64,000 nt of DNA. Source: Plazaster borealis. Taxonomy: Eukaryota; Echinodermata; Asteroidea; Forcipulatida; Labidiasteridae. The stretch is from NCBI GenBank assembly GCA_021014325.1, contig CM037461.1, positions 2,815,501 to 2,879,500 of the forward strand. Reading direction: 5' to 3'. The stretch's first letter is position 1, and each line of letters opens with the position of its first letter. The notes beneath the pieces are model-generated. The model made no database searches. It saw only the letters and a program-made list of their open reading frames with translations, and was not told the DNA's origin. The translations under genes and the position numbers were made by a program. Below, piece after piece: positions 42,331 through 51,150 of the stretch.

Positions 42331-43381
42331 CTACTTAACTAGAGCTGGAAGTAGGTTGGTCAATGCAGCACACACTGTAATTATTTCATCGATAGATTTG
42401 ACCAATGTTATGGGTACAACATGCTGCAGTATATGAAATTCCTTAATACGTCCAATTGCTCTTTCTACATGTATGCGGACATTTGACAGACTACGTGAAC
42501 CTGCGACTTCCTGTCCAGATAGTTGATTTTTCCCTTTTGTGAATGCAGGAATGGCAAGGATGGCATTGTGTATCGCAAGTTCCTCAGCAATGGTGAACCC
42601 CCTGTCAGCTAAGATGAGGTCATAAGGCAACAGTTTATCATAAAACCCACTTTTCTGTGTCAATGTTTTATCAGAAACTCTACCTCCAAAACATTTAGAC
42701 AAAAACATAACTGCACCAGTAGGTGAAATGCCAATTAAAACTTTGATAGTATTGTGGTGCTTATAGTGACTGTAAGTGTGTGCTCTTAGTTTGAGGTCTG
42801 AAGGCCGTTGCATAAATATCTCAAAGCAGTCAATTATGACTGTTGTTTTTCGATATTTCTTTGACTTCTTGAAAGCTTTGGGAAGTGTTCGTCTCAGAGT
42901 GTGTCTATCTGGCCAATTTATAAGTGGCTTTAGCTGAACTGCCATGTGCTGAATCCATAAATGAAATATTTTTGATGCATTTGATCTCGAAATTTGAAAC
43001 CGGTCTGCAATATCGTCAAAAGCTAAATCGAGCCTAAGCTTCATTAGGACTAGCAACAACTGATCTTTTAAATTAAGGCACTTACAATATGAAGGAGATA
43101 CACCCTTGACAAGCTGCTGAAACAACCACAAAAACACTAAATACGTAGGAATACCAGTATAAAATTTGCATTTTGAATTTGACTTAATTTTATCATTGGA
43201 CCATTTCAGCTTGTCAACTTGCCAGTGCAGAGAGCAAATATCAGACTGGAGACTTGCTATCTCATTACGGTACATTTAATGTGGGTCAATGGATTCTACA
43301 GTCTGGCTAGATGATGCTCTTGTCTTTTCTTGTCTAAAATCTTTTTTCAGCCTCTTTGGGGTAGGTGGCAAAGGCAAGCTA
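42331..43381 (-). pseudogene. ISL2EU transposase, exon 3 (DDE domain), with in-frame stop
   Basis: From acceptor CTTTCTTTTCAG the phase-correct frame runs SLPLPPTPKRLKK and, after 34 codons, hits TAA at 43276-43278. It then continues open in the same frame (MYRNEIASLQSDI ...) to 42331. The downstream part has TVIIDCFEIF (first Asp), YDLILADRGF (second Asp) and HVERAIGRIKEF (Glu), the DDE triad of the DDE_Tnp_4 family, preceded by a helix-turn-helix-like FDDIADRFQISRSNASKIF. The catalytic domain is intact. The single stop separates it from the THAP half, unless translation restarts at the adjacent ATG. Confidence 0.85.
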
Positions 43382-43444
43382 CTGAAAAGAAAGTTTAAAC
43401 AAAACTGTTTTTATTTTGGATGAACTGAGAACAAATTGACGAGA

Positions 43445-43505
43445 GCTAAATTTCAACCTACGATCTCTAGGTTGATGTGCCGGTGCTCTACCAACTGAGC
43501 TAACT
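43445..43505 (-). other. tRNA-like sequence in a transposase intron
   Basis: Minus strand TTAGCTCAGTTGGTAGAGCA is a textbook A box. The B box region GTAGGTTGAAATTTAGCTC is damaged (GGTTGAAAT instead of GGTTCAAAT). Probably a SINE relic. Confidence 0.55.
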
Positions 43506-43624
43506 ATTTTGTCAATATCCCCTTATGGACTTGCAATACGGTATAATAATTATTACAATATTGTTGCCATGGATCGCCATTTTTATCGGAGAAAATGCTG
43601 AATGTCATGAAAAAATAAGCATAC

Positions 43625-43856
43625 TTATTCACAGGGTCAGGTTGCAACGGCGGGGTTAATGATGAGTTGGTGGATGGCTCATCTTGTAGTTGTACATCTT
43701 GTTGACATTTCTCCAGCCTTCTCTTAAGATCTGAACGTTTCTTCCGTCTTTCATAGCGATTCACATCCTGGACCCCTTTACTTTTTTCTGCAGATGTGGA
43801 GCTGATGAACACTGATGGAGTAAAGTCAACATGAATTTCATCTCTGGAGTAATTTC
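43625..43856 (-). CDS. ISL2EU transposase, exon 2
   Basis: Acceptor TCATATCTACAG, phase 1 in, phase 2 out, donor GTATGCT. It begins NYSRDEIHVDFTPSVF, the C-terminal THAP element including the conserved Pro and aromatic. Then a basic KKRSDLKRRLEKC segment follows, perhaps a nuclear signal or short coil. Confidence 0.8.
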
Positions 43857-44651
43857 CTGTAGATATGAGAAAGAAAAATATATATCTATACATTATTTGA
43901 ATAGTAAAACATTTTTTTTTTCAAACAAATGAGGGTTATGAATTGGCAATGAGTCTACAATTAAATGGCCTATTTCTGTGCATTCAGTCAATATGATACA
44001 TGCATCAGAGCTGATGACTGTGTGCAATTAACTTTTTGGGAAAAAATCTGTAAAATAGAGTGATTCACAATTTTGAAAAATAGAAATTTTTTAGCATGAA
44101 GATTTCTTACAGTCTTACTATGTATGTCTTATCTTGAAATTATCCCCACCCAAAACCCTAGCCATAAGCCTAAACCATAGCCCCACCCCAAACCCTAGCC
44201 ATAAATAAACATTGCACAATTATTAAGAACCGAAACTTGTAACTTGGGTGTGCTTTTGTGATCTTAAAATAAAAATAAAAAAACCATTCCTAAAATAACA
44301 AACAAACACTTAGCACAATACTTTTTGAGTGAACCATTTTTCACCATGGACCACTTAATTCATATTGTTATGTATTGTATTTTGTGGCTTCAAGTTGTGC
44401 CAAACTAGAACTAATATTAAGTACAACATACAATATATTATTACACTTACAGGAACAATGTACAAAAAGTAAAGTCAAAAGTAGATTACCGACTGGTGAT
44501 ACTACCAGTCGGTAACCTACAAATTACAATACAAAGCAACGACTTCGAATTGGTTGATTGGTTATGTCAGTCAGCACTGACTGTAATGACTGTAGCCTAG
44601 CCCTATTTATTTGGTTTAACACTCCATTCAAACAATAAGCCCCAACTAACC

Positions 44652-44885
44652 GGAGACAAAGTGATCGCTGCAGATCCGATCATGTTCTGAAGGCTGCCAT
44701 GGCTCAGCTTGATCACGTAGTTGGTCCCGGTCCCGGCGGTGGAGATCTACGGAACGGATCCAGGCCCGACTTTGGAGAGAATGTACATTTGCATCCGGAA
44801 AACGGAAAAACTTGGTCTTCAATTCTTTGCTGTGTCGGTTCATGCAGCTGCAACAACTAACAACCATTATGTTTTTCGGTTTCAA
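44652..44885 (-). CDS. ISL2EU transposase, exon 1 (THAP zinc finger)
   Basis: VVSCCSCMNRH gives the first zinc ligands, FFRFPD and RAWIRSV the conserved Phe-Pro and Trp, and ICSDHFVSG the Cys-x2-His pair: a C2CH THAP DNA-binding domain. The likely start is ATG at 44867 (MVVSCC) or the upstream in-frame ATG at 44885. The donor after 44652 is GTTAGT, phase 1. Confidence 0.85.
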
Positions 44886-45025
44886 ACTTGACTGAGTATG
44901 ACACTTGAATTACGCGGGCTGCACGTACGGTCGATTTGTTTACATCTGAGTTTGCCAACCAAGATGGCGGATTTGCTTTATCACGTGACTCGTGACGTGT
45001 CAAAAGAAAGGTCTATTATTGACTG

Positions 45026-45033
45026 GATAGGAC
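45026..45033 (+). repeat. 8-bp target duplication of element A (left)
   Basis: GATAGGAC, repeated exactly at 46050-46057. Confidence 0.92.
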
Positions 45034-46049
45034 CATTGATCTCCATTATACTGACTGGATAGGACATCGCGTCCAAACGCCGGCCGCGCGCGTATTTTTT
45101 GAAACGGGTGAAGTCGGTTCGTCACACGATACGCGTTTGTACACTTTCAAACGGAGTTTCTGCACACGTGGAGAACTTTTCTTCGTTTTAATTTGTATTT
45201 TTGGGGTGAAATATTGAAATTTGATCGAAAAAACTAACAAAAGGTAATGGTGAAGGTGTGCGCTGCCGTTAATTGCCCGGAGGAGGAGGGAAAACCGAGT
45301 CAGGCAAAGGGATTGTCTTTCCATAAGTAAGTAGGCCGATGCATTTTTTTGAAAAATGATTCACAATACGCCATACAACGTTACATATTTTTTAAAGGCC
45401 TAATATTCTATTTAATTTCAATTTTTATAAGTTGATTATTTTAGAGAGTGGTTCTTTTTCTGTTATGTTGCGTACCCGAGTTTTAAAATATCTAGGAGCG
45501 ACTCTTTTGTCTCAATCATAAAATTTTGATCTTGATGGTTTATTTTGTCAATGTTTCTTAATGAATTGTTGAATGAATTAAAATTAAATCAATGATTTCA
45601 TCTGAATCACAGTTTCTCGTCTGAGTATTTGGTTGATAAATGCGTCATTATCATAATAGGGCCAATTTGATTGATGAAAAATGCAAAGTCTTTGATCATG
45701 AGTAGGCCTAATTGAAATCAGCAATTTTATTTGCAAATCACGAAATTTTCTTTATACATAAAATGTAGGGCTGTAGTTCATATGATTGGGAAACTTCAAA
45801 AATAGACGAGCAATATACCAAATAATCGTGGAGTTATAATGACAGACAAACCTATCGATCGTCATGTTTTCTCCCCATTCCTATACAAAAATTAATATTT
45901 CAAAACATCTTTAAACACAGACAAGAGTGCACGCACAACATGTGGCACTTTTACCCGTTTGAAGGAATTGCGCCGCCATTGTTCGGCCGCGTGTTTATGC
46001 ACGCAGCATAGCGCGATGTCCTATCCAGTCAGTATAATGGAGATCAATG
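45034..46049 (+). mobile_element. P-superfamily-like element A, 1016 bp
   Basis: A perfect 38-bp TIR begins CATTGATCTCCATTATACTG on the left and ends CAGTATAATGGAGATCAATG on the right. The 8-bp duplication is exact. Contains one THAP exon and no DDE domain. Its first 390 bp and last 280 bp are nearly identical to element B. Confidence 0.9.
45247..45326 (+). CDS. THAP first exon in element A
   Basis: ATG in AAAAGGTAATGG, then VKVCAAVNCPEEE and AKGLSFH, with a GTAAGTAG donor. Cys-x4-Cys directly after the start and a following FH are the opening of a THAP finger. The rest of the finger would lie on exons absent from this deleted copy. The 92-codon frame on the opposite strand is a shadow. Confidence 0.75.
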
Positions 46050-46057
46050 GATAGGAC

Positions 46058-46592
46058 ACGTTGCGCCGCCATGCGTAAACGCGCGCGTATTTTCAAGATG
46101 ATTTGAAAATTGAAACGCGGGGTCGTCACACCATTCTGCACGCAACGCAAACATATGAAGTTTCGTGCCGGAGCAAATTTATTTGCAACAAAATTGACTC
46201 ATTTTTACTCAGTTTTATAACAAGATGTGAAAGTAATCTAAATAAAACCCAAAGGTTCACACACAACAATGGTGAACTATTGCGCAGTTATCGGGTGTCA
46301 GAACGCCACACGCACAGATGTTCAGAAAATTTGAATTTCCATTCACCAAGTAAGTGTTTTAGTCTGTATTGATTATCTGCTTAACGTTATACTTTGACTG
46401 TTTTTAACACTAGTCTTTTGTCTTCTAGCCGGATCTGTTTGATCACTGTAAGATCCTAATCGCATACGATATCTGAAATGGAATAGATTTCTCCGTATGT
46501 GTATTTTATCCAGCAAACTCCTCTGTTTTAAGGGGGTGATCATTAGACGTTACGTAAACTTTACCACAAATAGGCATAGACATTTTGTTTTA
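46058..46592 (+). mobile_element. Element C body between insertions A and B
   Basis: Starts with the interrupted TIR continuation (ACGTTGCGCCGCCATGCG) and carries C's own THAP exon. It is more diverged from A and B than they are from each other. Confidence 0.75.
46269..46349 (+). pseudogene. THAP first exon in element C, frameshifted
   Basis: ATGGTGAACTATTGCGCAGT encodes MVNYCAVIGCQN, a THAP start, but hits TGA at 46332. A one-base shift in the preceding A-run puts the following codons in an F.FP-type THAP frame up to the donor GTAAGTG. The exon is 81 bp against 80 bp in A and B. Confidence 0.7.
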
Positions 46593-46600
46593 GGTTTCAT
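46593..46600 (+). repeat. 8-bp target duplication of element B (left)
   Basis: GGTTTCAT, repeated exactly at 47814-47821. Confidence 0.92.
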
Positions 46601-47813
46601 CATTGATCTCCATTATACTGACTGGATAGGACATCGCGTCCGAACGCCGGCCGCGCGCGTATTTTTTGAAACGGGTGAAGTCGGTTCGTCACACGATACG
46701 CGTTTGTACACTTTCAAACGGAGTTTCTGCACACGTGGAGAACTTTTCTTCGTTTTAATTTGTATTTTTGGGGTGAAATATTGAAATTTGATCGAAAAAA
46801 CTAACAAAAGGTAATGGTGAAGGTGTGCGCTGCCGTTAATTGCCCGGAGGAGGAGGGAAAACCGAGTCAGACAAAGGGATTGTCTTTCCATAAGTAAGTA
46901 GGCCGATGCATTTTTTTGAAAAATTATTCACAATACGCCATACAACGTTACATATTTTTTAAAAGCCTAATATTCTATTTAATTTCAATTTTTATTGTAA
47001 AGCGCCGTGGTCTATTTTGGAAATGCGCTATATAAATCTTTTTAATAATAATAATAATAAGAAGAAGAATATTGGCCATATCCGGCGGACATGGATTTTG
47101 TGTCTTTAAACCTGTTTAAAGTGTCAAAATATAGGCCTGTACTTGTGGTTGTGGAAACCATAATAGTGATTTTTAATGTGGAAAAACGCAAAACGTAGAT
47201 AGTCTCTACTGAGTGTATAGGCCTATTAGCATTAGGGCGTCGCCCAAAAGACGACCCTAGTATTGAAAGTGGTTATAATTTCATTAGACAAATAAAATTA
47301 GTTTGCGATGTTTCATGAAATGAAAATTATAGTAATTTTAGAACAAAGCTTTATGGCGGAATGTGTGAGTGGTTGGAATATAGGGGTGTTGGAATATAGC
47401 GGTGTCCGGGAATGGGGGTGTCGGAACATAGGACTGCAACACCTTAAAACCTATTTAATCAATAGCCACCCCCCCTATGATGTGAAAGAATGTTGACATC
47501 CTTGTTGAGATGAAAAATTACAAGGTGCGGCGTTAAAGGGTTTCCAAGCAGGTGTGATGCGTCTCATTACGAGCAATATATATCAAATAATCGTGGAGTT
47601 ATAATGACAGACATACCTATCGATCGTCATGTTTTCTCCCCATTCCTATACAAAAATTAATATTTTCAAAACATCTTTAAAAACAGACAAGTGCACGCAC
47701 AACATGTGGCACGTTTACCCGTTTGAAGGAATTGCGACGCCATTGTTCGGCCGCGTGTTCATGCACGCAGCATAGCGCGATGTCCTATCCAGTCAGTATA
47801 ATGGAGATCAATG
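46601..47813 (+). mobile_element. P-superfamily-like element B, 1213 bp
   Basis: Same TIR and ends as A. The middle differs: after about 46995 it has a SINE-like tail (TAAAGCGCCGTGGTC, GCGCTATATAAAT, then AATAAT repeats) and a block of GGGGTGTCGGAACATAGG-type repeats at 47365-47435. It rejoins A-like sequence at about 47571. Confidence 0.9.
46814..46893 (+). CDS. THAP first exon in element B
   Basis: Differs from the exon in A by one base (CAGGCA to CAGACA, Ala to Thr). Intact start, Cys pair and GTAAGTAG donor. Confidence 0.75.
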
Positions 47814-47972
47814 GGTTTCATGTACGTTTATGCGTGAGCAAGTCCCCTGCGCGTGCGTGTTTTCACTTGTGAACCATCTAGAGCGACTACACTGCGTGCC
47901 GCACCGTGGATCATCGAACGTGTACAAACGCGCCCGACGTGTCCTATCCAGTCAATATAATAGAGATCAATG

Positions 47973-47980
47973 GTGCAACC
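47973..47980 (+). repeat. 8-bp target duplication of element C (right)
   Basis: GTGCAACC, the partner of 37261-37268. Confidence 0.9.
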
Positions 47981-48603
47981 ACTAAAAGCAGGTTTAAACG
48001 CAGACGCGCGATGATTGCACGGGCGTATAATTAACGCGTGACGCAGTATAAAGAGGACTGACGCCTCGACAACCTAAAATGCAAAGGCTAAGCGTTTGAT
48101 AATTACAGCGTCTGGTCATTATAATCGCACGACCAAAACAAATTTGGTGATCGGAGGAGGTGGGCACAAATTCTTAATTTTTTGCAAGTAACCGGAAGCA
48201 GAGGTCAAGTTTAAATATTGGGTTTTCTTCTTTGTATTGTTGAATTGATTTTACTTTCATAGTTTTTATCGCTTAGTATTACATTCCAACAACATATTTC
48301 ATGTTCATGGTCATAAAGTACGTTAAACTAAAATAATAGACGAAATAAAATCTTGCCAACGTAAAACTCCATAGTTGGTACCACAACGGTCCCGGAAGTT
48401 TAAATATGCGCGAGACTTGCACAGTCTATGTGAATTCACTGCATTGGTTCCGATGTAGACTGGTCCCTATCTTTATCCACAGGGTTAAAGACAGTGACCG
48501 GTCTTAAAAACCGCAATGGTCCCGGAAGTTCGATTACGCGCGAGACTTGTACAGTCTGTAGAAAGGTCTATGAGATAATGGAGAGATGAAGAAACTCACG
48601 AAC

Positions 48604-48710
48604 CTTTCTGACTGATGCAAGTGTCTCATCATCGGTACCGTCAGATGGGTCATCCACGCTGAACCAAGCTGTCCAGGCAGTAGGGGGGACAATGGGTGGT
48701 ATTGGAGACT
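48604..48710 (-). CDS. Receptor exon: WxxW domain 1, N-terminal half
   Basis: 107 bp, phase 1 in, phase 0 out. Acceptor GTTCCCAACAG, donor GTTCGTG. Encodes ESPIPPIVPP, a proline linker, then TAWTAWFSVDDPSDGTDDET and LASVRK. This is a close match to the WxxW start. Because it is entered in phase 1 after a linker, at least one exon (signal peptide) must lie further upstream. Confidence 0.9.
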
Positions 48711-49388
48711 CTGTTGGGAACCAAAGACTTAGGCCTACATCAAACAGTTCAACCTTTTTATAGGCGTAACATTAGTATTGCGTCTGTTTTATTTTTATTT
48801 TTAGGCGGCCATTTTGTTTTGCGGTGACCATTTTTTGGGCGGCGATTTTATTTGTTTTTTGTTTTTTGAAATACTATTACTCAATTCCTTAAATATACAT
48901 TATCCCTTAAGGTTGAAACCGTCAAAAAGCTCTTCATTAAAGGGGCACATTGCCTTCAAATTTTAGTCTCTCAAGTTGTGCTGTTTGGAATTACTCCTCT
49001 TCCTTTCTAAGAGTTGTTCATGCACTAAAACACCTACAGACTACAGTGTGTTGTAATTAGTGAGTAGTGATTATACAACACATAAATTTGCCTTTTGGAA
49101 TACAATCAACGGAACATACATTCAGCCACTTTGTTGAGTCAACAAAATTGACTCAACAACTGTCATGAAATTAAACAAAAAAACACACAATTTCAATGGA
49201 TGTTTATGTGAATCATTATATTCTACTTTGAAAATATCTTTCCAACCTAATCATTTCATAACAAAACAACGCTTTTTTATAGCCCCAAAGCGCCCAATCC
49301 GAAAGCAACGTGCCCCTTTATGACTGATTGATTCAATATATTGTGTACCCAACACTATATATTATTTGGTTGACGGTTCCATCCTCTT
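48711..49388. other. Intron, no recognised feature
   Basis: AT-rich. A block with GGCACATTGCCTTCAA and TTTATAGCCCCAAAGCGCCC resembles 58840-58940, a diverged dispersed repeat. Confidence 0.4.
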
Positions 49389-49762
49389 AAAGGCACTGGA
49401 CACGTTTGGTAATTACTCAAAATATACATTAGCATAAAAACTGACTTGGTAACGAGCAACAGAGAGCTGTTGATAGTATAAAACATTGTATGAAACGACT
49501 CCCTCTGAAGTAACGTAGTTTTTGAGAAAGGGGTAATTTCTCACTAAAATAATAAAAACTTCTTGCAAGAAGTATTTATTCCTATCTGAAAGCACACAAA
49601 TTTGTACAACAAGGGTGTTTTTTTCTTTCATCATTTTCTTAACTTCGATGACCAATTGAGCCCAAATTTTCACAGGTTTGTTATTTTATGCATATAATGT
49701 TGGGATACACCAAGTGAGAACACTGGTCTTTGACAATTTCCAAACGTGTTCAGTGCCTTTAA
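49389..49762 (+). mobile_element. GGTAATTACTC-family repeat, long subtype, complete
   Basis: AAAGGCACTGGACACGTTTG left; CCAAACGTGTTCAGTGCCTT right. One of the best-preserved copies, useful as a reference. Confidence 0.9.
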
Positions 49763-49766
49763 GCTG

Positions 49767-49952
49767 GGGTGTTAAAATTTACACCATGGGTGTTGTCACA
49801 TATAGACACTGAAGAGATGATCAAAATTAGCATCATAGGGTAATAAAATAACACCAATGTAACTGTTTTGTCAAAAATTAGTGTTAATTTTGATTCTTTT
49901 GTGGTATCTTTATATGTGAAACACCATGGTGTAAATTTTAACACCCCAGTTT
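49767..49952. mobile_element. 186-bp MITE with CTGGGGTGTTAAAATTTACA ends
   Basis: The left end is mirrored exactly by TGTAAATTTTAACACCCCAG on the right. Internal ACACCATGG boxes extend the arms. Confidence 0.9.
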
Positions 49953-50176
49953 TTGCATTAAAGATGCATGTAACCGCCAACATTAATGTTCGTTACTATG
50001 TAAGAAACTTAAAATGAATTACCATCTACACAAGTCTGTCCCGACGCAAACAGGATTTGCAGAAAAAGGTGCTGTAACAAAAATATGACAGAAAAAGTAA
50101 CACGGATACGATTGGTTGTTTTATGATACTATCACAATATATAAAGACAACAGGTTAACGGTCATCAGGTACAAAC

Positions 50177-50665
50177 ATAGGTTTTCCCGGCCAATTTCAG
50201 ACAAAAATCATTCTATTTCATTAACACACATTCAAATTCACGCATTTTATCCTAATCCACTCAAACTAGGGTTTCTTTTGAGCTACTAATGCATTCAATG
50301 TCGTTTTCGTGCGCACATTATTTCGTTCTTCTCATTCAGATTAGTTGCAGTCATTCTATTTCGTTTCTAGGCATTCAAGACTGCACTTTGACCATTCTTA
50401 TTTGCATTTCCACTACCTATTTAAAAATGATGACGTTGAATGGTTGACCAGCTCTTGCTGCTGGCTTTTACAAAATTGAATGAGTCTTGCGCCCTAGTGA
50501 AATGTAATGATCTTATTTGACCAGTGAACTAAACTGGTGAAATTGAATTACTCCTTTTGACTGTTAGGATGCTGATTCAACGGAGCATTCATTTTCAAAC
50601 AAAATTGAATGAGCCGGGAGTTAAAATGAATGGATTTTAGTTGAAATTGGCCGGGAAAACCTATA
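50177..50665. mobile_element. CCCGGCCAATTTCAG element, full copy
   Basis: AGGTTTTCCCGGCCAATTTC at the left and GAAATTGGCCGGGAAAACCT at the right; the interior is rich in CATTCAA/GAATGA motifs. Partial copy at 31425. Confidence 0.88.
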
Positions 50666-50764
50666 AAACACATATATAATAATTATTATCCAAAATTCCT
50701 CATACAACATAATATCAGTGACATTTTTTACGAAGAGAATAATAGTTTACGAAACAAATCTTAC

Positions 50765-50831
50765 CAGTAACAACAGAATTACGTCCATCCTTTACGTAGC
50801 TGTGTGGCATTCTTAAAAAAAGAAGCTTCGC
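50765..50831 (-). CDS. Candidate further upstream receptor exon
   Basis: Acceptor-like GATTTTGTAG and a good donor GTAAGATTT bound 67 bp with an open frame (AKLLFLRMPHSYVKDGRNSV, ending VT) and phase-1 exit, matching the phase-1 entry of 48604-48710. It encodes no known domain and no signal peptide. The phase match alone has a one-in-three chance of being accidental. Confidence 0.3.
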
Positions 50832-50870
50832 CTACAAAATCAAGATGGAAACTGAAACAATGTGCAATCT

Positions 50871-51150
50871 CCCAACTCGTCCCCATGGTTTACTTTATTT
50901 CAAACCATGTTTACAATAGTAAACCCTGGGAGGGAAACTCCTTACTTGGACCCTGATTGGACAACGACTGGTGTACAAAAGTCTAACGTGAACATGTTAA
51001 ATTGTACTCATTCAGTATTCACCATGTTCACAGCCAGACTATTCTTATTTGCATACGTATCCAACAATTTTGGATATGCAAATGATCCAATACCAGGGTG
51101 AGAGAGCGGTCAACCTCGTACTGCTCGACACACCTTGGGGATGAGGTTGG
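50871..51150 (+). mobile_element. CCAACCTCGTCC MITE, copy 2
   Basis: CCAACTCGTCCCCATGG left and CCTTGGGGATGAGGTTGG right. The interior ACTGGTGTACAAAAGTCTAA matches 2244-2517 in inverse orientation. Confidence 0.8.

Larger units (their letters stand above)
37283..45013. mobile_element. ISL2EU-type DNA transposon, about 7.7 kb
   Basis: Terminal inverted repeat GACCTTTCTTTTG at 37283-37295 and its inverse CAAAAGAAAGGTC at 45001-45013, both flanked by TA. TA is the likely 2-bp duplication and restores a 25-bp host TIR segment of the right length. It carries two genes on opposite strands: a SWIM/YqaJ-nuclease protein and a THAP/DDE transposase. From established knowledge, that gene pair is characteristic of ISL2EU elements of animals. 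The middle (about 40370-41975) is non-coding tandem repeats. Confidence 0.85.
37269..47972. mobile_element. P-superfamily-like element C, host of three insertions
   Basis: The left end CATTGATCTCTA (37269-37280) is cut off from the rest of its TIR by the ISL2EU element. After that element the TIR resumes TTATTGACTGGATAGGAC, is split again by element A, and continues GATAGGACACGTTG. The right end reads CGTGTCCTATCCAGTCAATA then ATAGAGATCAATG. An 8-bp duplication, CA...TG ends and a THAP exon fit the P superfamily. With insertions removed only about 700 bp remain, so C is non-autonomous. Confidence 0.8.
36990..48428. mobile_element. Element D, copy 2: outer shell of the transposon nest
   Basis: The left TAGACTGTGCAAGTCTCGCG and the right CGCGAGACTTGCACAGTCTA are inverse copies. 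The non-inserted parts, 36990-37260 and 47981-48428, align to the inverted D copy at 2531-3922 (GGATGCTTATTTGATCTTAA; GAGGACTGACGCCTCGACAA; AATTACAGCGTCTGGTCATT). D itself has no transposase. All else in the interval is later insertion. Confidence 0.78.

Noticed and set aside
45046..45324. A 92-codon minus-strand frame, repeated almost identically at 46613-46891
   Set aside because: It is the antisense shadow of the THAP first exon and its 5' region in two copies of one transposon. The plus strand has the start, Cys pair and splice donor.
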